Below are positions 14,190 through 19,236 of a stretch of DNA of 19,236 bases, piece by piece. Under the pieces are notes generated by a model. It worked only from the letters and a program-made list of their open reading frames with translations, did no database searches and had not been told where the DNA came from. The DNA is from JBBQNR01 sp038330145 (GTDB lineage: Bacteria > Actinomycetota > Thermoleophilia > Solirubrobacterales > JBBDJG01), in assembly GCA_038330145.1 (NCBI GenBank), contig JBBQNR010000057.1:1-19236 (forward strand), given 5' to 3'. The position numbers and the translations under genes are program-made. How positions within the stretch are numbered: position 1 is the first letter of the stretch; each line of letters begins with the position of its first letter.

Positions 14190-14791
14190 TGGAAGCAGCA
14201 ACGGCAACTCACGGTCACGCCGACCACCCGCCGGTCGCGCATCACAGCTCGCGCATCGATTCCCAGCTGCTCGGGGTGTTGCTTTTCATCATCTCCGAGG
14301 CGATGCTGTTTGGCTCCTTCTTCACCGCCTACTTCTTTGTCCGGGTGGTGCAGGACACGACATGGCCGCCCGACCCGTTCACGTTCCCCGTCGCTGTGGC
14401 GGGAATGAACACCGTGATCCTGCTGACGTCGAGCGCCACCATGCACTACGCGCTGCACTCGATCAAGCGCGGCAACCGCACAGGCCTTCAGATCGGCCTC
14501 GCCGTCACCTTCTTCATGGGACTGATCTTCCTCGGCACCCAGATCAACGAGTACTTCAAGGCCGGCTTCGCCATCTCCGACGGCGCCTTCGCCTCGGTCT
14601 TCTACGGCTTGACCGGCCTCCACGGTGCCCATGTTTTCATCGGGCTGACGCTGCTGGCGATCATGAACGTGCGCACGATGCGTGGCCACTTCACGCCCGA
14701 GGCGCACATGGGAGTCGAGACGGCCGGCATCTACTGGCACTTCGTGGACGTGATGTGGATCATCGTCTACAGCACGATCTACCTGTTGTAG
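14189..14791 (+). CDS. coxC: Cytochrome c oxidase subunit III
   Basis: Subunit III (200 aa) is the short, five-helix form found in Gram-positive oxidases. Signatures are ISEAMLFGSFFTAYFFVRV, GTQINEYFKA, FYGLTGLHGAHVFIGL and the end GIYWHFVDVMWIIVYSTIYL. It stabilises the catalytic subunit and its proton uptake. The frame is open back to 14111, but the added residues are not family-like and the GTG at 14189 has AGGAAGGGG five bases upstream. The start sits in an inverted repeat with the stop of the preceding HUP gene, so the two are probably coupled. A His-rich N-terminus (HGHADHPPVAHH) might bind metal. Confidence 0.94.
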   Translation: MEAATATHGHADHPPVAHHSSRIDSQLLGVLLFIISEAMLFGSFFTAYFFVRVVQDTTWPPDPFTFPVAVAGMNTVILLTSSATMHYALHSIKRGNRTGLQIGLAVTFFMGLIFLGTQINEYFKAGFAISDGAFASVFYGLTGLHGAHVFIGLTLLAIMNVRTMRGHFTPEAHMGVETAGIYWHFVDVMWIIVYSTIYLL

Positions 14792-14803
14792 CGCTCTTGC
14801 GCT
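14790..14803 (+). other. Small hairpin at the coxC stop
   Basis: AGCGC and GCGCT form a perfect 5-bp stem with a TCTT loop, overlapping the last two bases of the coxC stop codon. No T-run follows, so it is not a likely terminator; it may mark mRNA processing or simply be chance. Confidence 0.3.
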
Positions 14804-14830
14804 GAGACCTGAATCTGGGATGCCTCGCTC

Positions 14831-15544
14831 GTGATCAACCCCCTGCGATCCGAAGAGGATGCCTTTCGCTTCACCGTCATCGTTGCGGTGCTGGTCGCTC
14901 CGGTGGCGCTGGTGGCGATCATCTTCAGCTCGGTGGCGGCCCTGGCGGTGGCCGGCGCCATTGCGGTCGCCGTGACGGTCTGGTTCGTGCTCACGCGCCC
15001 GGAGCAGGACCAGGAGCAGCAAGGAGTGCAACTGGGCCGCGCAGCAACAGCCGACGGAGAGCCGCACAAGATCCTCGTCGTTGCCAACGAGACGCTGGTC
15101 GGGGAGGCTCTGCTCGCCGAGATCGCGCACCGCTCCCGCGGCAGGAAGGCGGAGGTGAGGGTCGTATGCCCCGCGCTCAACACCAAGCTGAAGCACTGGG
15201 TCTCGGACGAGGACGCGGCCCGTGTCCAGGCCCATGACCGCCTGGACACGATGCTGCGCCAACTCCGCAGTCAGGGCATCGAGGCGACGGGCGACATCGG
15301 CGACGGAGATCCGATGCTTGCGATGGAGGATGCCCTGCGCCAGTTCCCAGCCGACGAGATCATCATCTCGACCCACCCGCACGGCCGCTCCAACTGGCTC
15401 GAGCGAGACGTCGTGAGGCACGCCAGGGAGCGCTTTCCGCTACCGATCATCAGTCACGTGGTCGTGGACCTTGCCCACGAGCAGGCATTCGTCGCCAGCC
15501 GGCCGCAGGGCGAGGGCGCAACTCGCGGCTCCGGCAGCACCTGA
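14831..15544 (+). CDS. Membrane-anchored universal-stress-protein-like (HUP) protein
   Basis: A 237-residue protein with two N-terminal membrane helices (about 15-33 and 36-54), a Gln/Glu-rich linker and one C-terminal HUP-like domain (79-207). The domain repeats the signature of the tandem protein at 13270: KILVVANETLVGEALLAEI, GDIGDGDPMLAMEDALR, DEIIISTHPHGRSNWLERDV and ISHVVVDL. The membrane part is the size and place expected of a small fourth oxidase subunit, so this may be a subunit IV-like anchor carrying a soluble domain; that is inference. The GTG start has only a weak TGGGA upstream. A C-terminal tail is disordered and Gly-rich. Ligand and function are unknown. Confidence 0.78.
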   Translation: MINPLRSEEDAFRFTVIVAVLVAPVALVAIIFSSVAALAVAGAIAVAVTVWFVLTRPEQDQEQQGVQLGRAATADGEPHKILVVANETLVGEALLAEIAHRSRGRKAEVRVVCPALNTKLKHWVSDEDAARVQAHDRLDTMLRQLRSQGIEATGDIGDGDPMLAMEDALRQFPADEIIISTHPHGRSNWLERDVVRHARERFPLPIISHVVVDLAHEQAFVASRPQGEGATRGSGST

Positions 15545-15571
15545 GCCTGCTGCAGCCCTGCGACCTCGGCG

Positions 15572-16294
15572 CTACTTGACGGTCAGCGTGCCCTTCATGC
15601 CACCCTGCTCGTGGCCGGGAACGCTGCAGTAATACGTGTACTTGCCCGGCTTGAGCTTGACGGAGAGCTTCGAGGTGCCGCCATCGGTGACCTGGTCGCC
15701 CTGCTCGTCGACGCCACCGCCTTTGATCGAGATGTCGTGCGGCACGGGGGCGTCGTTCTTCGACAGCAGCGTCACCTGCCCGGATTTGGCGGTCGCCTTC
15801 GTGAACTGGTAGGCGAGCTGGCCGCTGGGATCGGTCGGGATGCTGAGCTGGTTGCTCGCGCTGGCCTTGGCAGTCCCGCCACCACCAGAGCCGCCGGCTC
15901 CCGTCGCTCCGGCCCCGGTCGCTCCGCCCCCTCCCGGCTTGGCGGCGACGTCGGCGACGTAGGCCGCGACCGAGGCGGCATCCTTGCCGGTCACGAGATC
16001 GGCCGGCATCTCCCCGAGCGGGAGCGAGATCTGCTTGCGCACGACGCCGCGGATCGTGTCGCGGCCGAGCCCGTCGCGGATCGACTGCGCGAATGCCTGG
16101 TCGAGGTCGGGGCCGATGGCGCCCTTGGTGTTGGCGTCGGCGAGCGCGTGGCAGGAGCCGCAGCTCTGCACGAAAAGCTGCTTGCCTGTCTTGGGGTCGC
16201 CGCCACCGTCACCGCAGCCACCCAGGGCAACCAGGCCGGCCGCAGCGGCGATCGTGGCAACCCACTTGAGTTGTCGCCGGGCGGGTTTGAGCAC
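15572..16294 (-). CDS. Lipoprotein fusing cytochrome c to a cupredoxin
   Basis: A 240-residue exported electron carrier with two redox centres. A lipoprotein signal (WVATIAAAAGLVALGGC, Cys27) is followed by a class I cytochrome c domain: heme motif CGSCH (45-49) and axial Met96 in LPLGEMPADL. A Gly/Ala linker (119-145) leads to a cupredoxin with ligands H186 (VPHDISI), C223 and H228 (YYCSVPGHE) and M233. The GTG at 16294 is chosen since it gives a normal signal with KPARRQLK; the frame opens earlier at 16354 but those residues overlap a terminator-like hairpin. It is convergent with the cox block, with 27 bp between, and is a likely electron donor to the CuA of CoxB. Confidence 0.88.
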   Translation of the reverse strand: MLKPARRQLKWVATIAAAAGLVALGGCGDGGGDPKTGKQLFVQSCGSCHALADANTKGAIGPDLDQAFAQSIRDGLGRDTIRGVVRKQISLPLGEMPADLVTGKDAASVAAYVADVAAKPGGGGATGAGATGAGGSGGGGTAKASASNQLSIPTDPSGQLAYQFTKATAKSGQVTLLSKNDAPVPHDISIKGGGVDEQGDQVTDGGTSKLSVKLKPGKYTYYCSVPGHEQGGMKGTLTVK

Positions 16295-16305
16295 AGCGGG
16301 GCGGC

Positions 16306-16311
16306 ATTCTA
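16306..16311 (-). promoter_or_regulatory. -10-like TAGAAT before the cytochrome-cupredoxin gene
   Basis: On the minus strand TAGAAT (five of six to consensus) ends 11 bases before GTG 16294. A TTGACG lies upstream at 16325-16330 but only 13 bp away, shorter than normal spacing. The site supports the 16294 start. Confidence 0.45.
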
Positions 16312-16357
16312 TCCGTGGCGCGGTCGTCAAGACGCGCTGCCCCGGAGGCCCCAAATA

Positions 16358-16373
16358 GCCGGCGGTGGCCGGC
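16358..16373 (-). terminator. Terminator-like hairpin after the secreted protein gene
   Basis: GCCGGC at 16368-16373 pairs with GCCGGC at 16358-16363 around a 4-nt loop; on the minus strand it is followed by TATTTGG. It lies about 30 bp past the stop of the gene at 16404-17516. The T-stretch is short, so this is a weak candidate. Confidence 0.4.
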
Positions 16374-16403
16374 GAACACGTCTACAGGTCGAAGCTGCTC
16401 TTG

Positions 16404-17516
16404 CTAGCGCTTCTTCTTCGCGCACATGCGGTACTTCTTTGTGCTCCTGTGCGTGACGCCGTTGGTGGTTCGCACGAGCACCTTGATGCGGGCGGTGCCT
16501 CTTCGGGGCAGGCGCCTGACTCGCACGGTGATGCTGGCCTTGTCACCGAACGTGCTGCGCTTGACACTCTTCATGCGCTTGCCGTTGACGAAGATCTTTG
16601 CCCAGCTGACCCGACTGCCGCCCGGCTGCTTGATGCGGATCCGGATGCTGCGACTCCTTCTGCACCGCTTGCTGCCCGAGGGGGCCGCGATGACCTGGCC
16701 CGTGGTCGGGCCGGCCACGATCGTCTTGGGGCCGATCGTGCCCTCCGCGATCAGGGTCTCCGGCGCGCCGATTGAATCGCGCTCGGCGACCTGAACCGTG
16801 CTGGCGGCGGGCGGCTCCACGAACGAGTTGTGCGTGGGGCAGCAGTTGATGTCGTCGCTGGTGCCGATGCCGTTGCGGTTGTCCTGAAAACCGAGAGACT
16901 GGCCGATGGGCGTGAGCAGGAAGGGCGGGTTGACGTTTCTGGCGCCGAGCCCGATCGGCAGGAAGGTGTAATAGATGTCCGGGACGGTGGGATCGCCGTC
17001 TGCGTTGGCGTCCCCCGAGAAGGCGAGGATTCCGCCACCCTGGTTGAAGAAGGCCGTGATGTCCGACGCGCGCGAGTTGATCGCAAGAGAGTCGGGTGCG
17101 GTCGCCGTCGAGCCGATGTTGATCTGATCGGTGGCGCTGCCGACCACGATCGCGCTGTAGCGCGAGGTCGTCAGGGGCTCGCGCTTGAAGCCCGTGTCCC
17201 TGCTGGGGCACATGGTGACGTGACTGCCACCGACGCCAGCTCTGGAGACCGCTCCGGCCAGGAATCTCTGGCTCGAGCAGTCGAGCAGCAGCATCGGCTT
17301 GCTCGGCGTGGGCGAGACGGCACGCACGTACTTGACGGCGATGTTGACGAAGTGACATTGGCCGGCGGGCGGATCGGACAGGCCGCAGTGGCTGTCCGCG
17401 TCGTGTCCCGTGGCGAGCAATCGCCCTGCGGATGCGTTCGCCGGGAACATGAACATTGTCAGCAGTCCCGCGAGCAGCAGCGCGCGCTTGAACGTTATGA
17501 AGGGGGCGTAACTCAT
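16404..17516 (-). CDS. Secreted protein of unknown function
   Basis: A 370-residue exported protein that I do not recognise. The signal peptide is clear (FKRALLLAGLLTMFMFPANASA, broken at residue 30). The body has a possible flavodoxin- or glutaminase-like alpha/beta region: YSAIVVGSATDQ (about 120-131) and DITAFFNQGGGILAFSGDAN (about 152-171), typical of surface proteins with ThuA-like folds, but no catalytic set is visible. Four to six Cys (CGL, CHF, LLDCSS, TMCPS, NCCPT) could form disulfides. The final 90 residues are very basic (RSIRIRIKQPGGSR, RRLPRRGTARIKVLVRTT, KKYRMCAKKKR), a beta-rich tail common on actinobacterial secreted proteins and perhaps wall-binding. No ribosome binding site with good spacing is seen at ATG 17516. 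Confidence 0.75.
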   Translation of the reverse strand: MSYAPFITFKRALLLAGLLTMFMFPANASAGRLLATGHDADSHCGLSDPPAGQCHFVNIAVKYVRAVSPTPSKPMLLLDCSSQRFLAGAVSRAGVGGSHVTMCPSRDTGFKREPLTTSRYSAIVVGSATDQINIGSTATAPDSLAINSRASDITAFFNQGGGILAFSGDANADGDPTVPDIYYTFLPIGLGARNVNPPFLLTPIGQSLGFQDNRNGIGTSDDINCCPTHNSFVEPPAASTVQVAERDSIGAPETLIAEGTIGPKTIVAGPTTGQVIAAPSGSKRCRRSRSIRIRIKQPGGSRVSWAKIFVNGKRMKSVKRSTFGDKASITVRVRRLPRRGTARIKVLVRTTNGVTHRSTKKYRMCAKKKR

Positions 17517-17571
17517 CCTGAGTAGGCGGCGGGTCCGGGCTTCCGTGACTGTCGACCGCCGGGCCAGAGTA

Positions 17572-17595
17572 GCGCAGGGTTCGGCACCCTGTCGC
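17572..17595 (+). terminator. Hairpin with T-rich tail
   Basis: CAGGGT (17575-17580) pairs with ACCCTG (17586-17591) around TCGGC; GCG/CGC adds three pairs past a bulged T. GGTTAATTTT follows on the + strand, which is terminator-like. No + strand gene ends nearby, so it may instead shape the promoter of the minus strand gene at 17516. Confidence 0.35.
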
Positions 17596-17663
17596 GGTTA
17601 ATTTTGCGTCACCCAATTGTGCAGCGCGGGACGCGCGTTCTGAGGCGAATCGATTGAGTAGGG

Positions 17664-17739
17664 GGGTGGCCTGGGGCGCTGTCGGCGTTTGGCGGGAGGC
17701 AAACAGCTACGTCCATCCTGGATAACCGCCAAGCCACCC
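17664..17739. repeat. Two-part inverted repeat
   Basis: The right arm CCGCCAAGCCACCC (17726-17739) is continuous. Its complement is split into TTGGCGG (17689-17695) and GGGTGGC (17664-17670) with 18 bases between. The result is a 14-bp stem with an 18-nt side bulge and a 30-nt loop. It could be a structured RNA or a recombinase site; no match to a known family is recognised. Confidence 0.45.
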
Positions 17740-17817
17740 GTCCTCACTCGCGCCCAAGATTACTGAACCGGCGGTCAGAAACAAGACCGGGCCGGCGGGA
17801 ACTCGAAGTCGGGCCAG

Positions 17818-17859
17818 AGCCGGAGAGGGGACTCGAACCCCTGACATCCGCTTTACAAG
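17818..17859 (-). other. tRNA-Thr(TGT) 3'-half fragment, probable attachment site
   Basis: On the minus strand the segment runs from the anticodon loop CTTGTAA (17859-17853) through the 3' anticodon stem, T-arm (AGGGG, TTCGAGT, CCCCT) and acceptor 3' strand CTCCGGC with discriminator T. Upstream sequence has no D-arm or 5' acceptor strand, and the 5' anticodon stem no longer pairs, so this is not a working tRNA. A break exactly at the anticodon loop is typical of tyrosine-integrase crossover in tRNA genes. Confidence 0.7.
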
Positions 17860-17916
17860 ACCGCCGGGGCGCTTGCGGCCCGTCGCGGCTGCTGGTCGAT
17901 CTCGCGCTCTGGCGCG

Positions 17917-18126
17917 GTTTCGGCGGGTAGCGCCCGGTTGCCCGTTTGCGGCTGTCCGCGGGTGTCCTGTTGCCCAACTGTTGCCCACGACCACGGCACC
18001 GTCGAGGAAGTCGGCGCCGCCGAGGCCGCCGTCCATCAGGTGCACGTAGGTGCGCAGGGTGAAGGCGGGGTCGGCATGGCCCAGCCAGTCGCCCACCTGC
18101 CTGATGTTCTTGCCCGAGTCGACGCG
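17917..18126 (-). pseudogene. C-terminal remnant of a tyrosine recombinase/integrase
   Basis: On the minus strand the text GKNIRQVGDWLGHADPAFTL, then RTYVHLMD and ADFLDGAVVVGNSWATG, matches the end of phage-type integrases: the GH of the LGHAD box and the catalytic Tyr in RTYVHL. An in-frame TGA just upstream (18127-18129) and lack of the RHxLR or catalytic Arg part show that only the last 60 or so codons remain. The reading frame runs on into the tRNA fragment at 17818-17859. The short distance to that fragment fits the usual int-att layout of an integrated element now mostly lost. Confidence 0.75.
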
Positions 18127-18202
18127 TCATCGCGCTCGCGATGGCGGTCGAGCGGGCCGAGGCGAGGCCGGAGCCGGTCGCGCTGCTGGGGTGGCTCTGA
18201 CC

Positions 18203-18257
18203 TTGTAACCGCCGTGGACCCCCGCTAGCCTTGTAGGACACCATCCGTAAGGGGAGG
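18203..18257 (+). promoter_or_regulatory. Candidate promoter and ribosome binding site of the TolB-like gene
   Basis: TTGTAA (18203-18208) and TAGCCT (18226-18231) are 17 bp apart, a plausible weak promoter. A strong ribosome binding sequence GGGGAGG lies at 18251-18257, but no ATG, GTG or TTG is in frame within the next 50 bases. Confidence 0.4.
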
Positions 18258-18270
18258 CATCGCCGCGTTT

Positions 18271-19236
18271 CTGCAGGTACTTCAAAGCCGGAAGGCTTGG
18301 CTCGCCTTAGCATTCGTGTGCGCGAGCATGACTGTACCCGCCACCGCCCAGGCCGCATTCCCGGGCGCAAACGGCAAGATCGTTTTCGCCAGCACGCGCG
18401 ACGACGCAAACCCGAGCACCTGCAGCAGCCTCTGCAACTGGGAGCTCTACACCATCAACCCCGATGGCTCGGGCATAACGCGGTTGACCAATACGCCGTC
18501 TCCCCTTCAGGAGGGCGAGCCGAGCTGGTCGCCCGACGGGCAGAGAATCATCTTCCAGCGCTATGACCAGTCGATCAACCGCACGACGATCCATGTCATG
18601 AACGCCGATGGAAGCGGCGAGACCCAGTTGCTGTCCAGCTTCGCGAACGCTTTCTATCCGGCGTTCTCCCCTGATGGGAGCAAGATCGTGTTCAAATCGG
18701 GGTCAGGCTCCTTCACGGCAAACGCGGACGGCACGGGCGCGGTGAACATCTACCCGCAGAACGCCAACGGCCATCATCCGGCCTGGTCTCCCGACGGGGG
18801 GAGAATCGCCATCGGAACGTTCGGTAACCAATGCATCTCCCTGGTTGACCCCGACGGAAGCAATGGATCGCCGCTCGTTTGTGTGTCGCCGCAGCGCGCG
18901 GGCGACTACGTCCAGCGGGCAAGTTGGTCGCCAGACGGGACACGGGTGGCCTTCGATGCGTGGACCTTAGGAGGGACCCCACCGTCTGGCCTGACGATCG
19001 TCAACCGGGACGGCTCGGGGAGCCATTCCATGTCCACGTACGTAGAGGAGCCGTCCTGGTCACCGGACGGACAGCGGCTCGCCGTTGCTGTCGACAACGA
19101 TATCGGCGCGATCAACCCAGACGGCAGCGGTCTCGTGAAGCTAACGAATGACCCAGCACGGGACCGAACACCCGACTGGCAACCCCTGCGCGCCCTCAAC
19201 CCCTTCCCGCGCCCGGGCGGCGGCTCGCCGCTGATC
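18271..19236 (+). CDS. Secreted TolB-like beta-propeller (PD40 repeat) protein, 3' end missing
   Basis: The frame is open to the window end, giving at least 322 residues. Repeats of the WD40-like PD40 type occur: WSPDGQRIIF, FSPDGSKIVF, WSPDGGRIAI, WSPDGTRVAF and WSPDGQRLAV, with NPDGSG or NADGSG turns between, as in TolB propellers. A signal peptide is visible (QSRKAWLALAFVCASMTVPA, then TAQA before AFPGANGKI). To include it, translation must begin at a non-AUG codon such as CTG 18271, 13 bases past GGGGAGG; GTG 18316 and ATG 18328 would cut away the charged part of the signal. The role is probably extracellular binding; no enzyme motif is seen. It lies next to a decayed integrase and may be acquired. 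Confidence 0.8.
   Translation, partial: MQVLQSRKAWLALAFVCASMTVPATAQAAFPGANGKIVFASTRDDANPSTCSSLCNWELYTINPDGSGITRLTNTPSPLQEGEPSWSPDGQRIIFQRYDQSINRTTIHVMNADGSGETQLLSSFANAFYPAFSPDGSKIVFKSGSGSFTANADGTGAVNIYPQNANGHHPAWSPDGGRIAIGTFGNQCISLVDPDGSNGSPLVCVSPQRAGDYVQRASWSPDGTRVAFDAWTLGGTPPSGLTIVNRDGSGSHSMSTYVEEPSWSPDGQRLAVAVDNDIGAINPDGSGLVKLTNDPARDRTPDWQPLRALNPFPRPGGGSPLI

Larger units (their letters stand above)
17517..17817. other. Non-coding stretch with inverted repeats
   Basis: I see no credible gene here. The stretch holds a GC hairpin at 17572-17595 and a two-part inverted repeat at 17664-17739, with an AT-richer patch (GGTTAATTTT) between. It ends at the tRNA-like attachment fragment, so it may be the chromosome side of an old insertion. 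Confidence 0.55.

Noticed and set aside
17818..17890. Complete tRNA-Thr gene on the minus strand
   Set aside because: No D-arm, no 5' acceptor strand and a mispaired anticodon stem.
18202..18208. Second CTTGTAA, same as the anticodon loop of the tRNA fragment
   Set aside because: Only seven bases match and the flanks do not continue as tRNA; likely chance.
1..19236. CRISPR array, rRNA or intact insertion sequence
   Set aside because: No regularly spaced repeats, rRNA text, transposase frame or terminal repeat pair was seen.

Overview
The window is high-GC DNA from a Gram-positive, actinobacterial-type genome. The gene order disA-carD-ispD-(PHP)-ispF-cysS-rlmB-sigma factor, several F420-type oxidoreductases and an actinobacterial-style aa3 oxidase cluster fit a deep-branching actinobacterium; Thermoleophilia/Solirubrobacterales is my best guess, from gene content and protein style only. 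Many starts lack a Shine-Dalgarno sequence but have a TANNNT hexamer 5-10 nt upstream, which suggests leaderless transcripts.

Bases 1-5560 are a compact + strand housekeeping run: the 3' part of disA (c-di-AMP synthase), carD, ispD, a PHP-family phosphatase, ispF, cysS and rlmB. Four-base stop/start overlaps link ispD to PHP, PHP to ispF and cysS to rlmB. Next comes a SigH/Spo0H-like sigma factor (5780-6538) behind a near-consensus promoter and a structured leader of about 144 nt. A small membrane protein gene converges on it and shares the palindrome CTAG as both stop codons.

Bases 6901-9792 hold F420-related redox genes: a minus strand luciferase-like oxidoreductase, an internally deleted pseudogene of a second one, a PPOX-type flavin/F420 protein and a third, + strand luciferase-like enzyme.

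Bases 9876-16294 are a respiratory block and the most interesting part: a membrane-anchored cupredoxin, coxB with CuA, coxA of the A2 type (YSHPAV motif), a protein of two tandem universal-stress-protein-like (HUP) domains, coxC, and a third domain of the same kind fused to two membrane helices. A convergent lipoprotein that fuses cytochrome c to a cupredoxin closes the block. The coxC ribosome binding site and start codon lie in a perfect 10-bp inverted repeat whose other arm contains the stop codon of the tandem-domain gene. I infer an oxidase module with dedicated copper/heme electron carriers and built-in HUP-type sensor or accessory proteins.

Bases 16404-19236 are accessory: a secreted protein of unknown function, a 400-bp non-coding stretch with inverted repeats, a tRNA-Thr(TGT) 3'-half fragment that looks like an attachment site, the C-terminal remnant of a tyrosine integrase, and a secreted TolB-like beta-propeller protein that runs off the window end.
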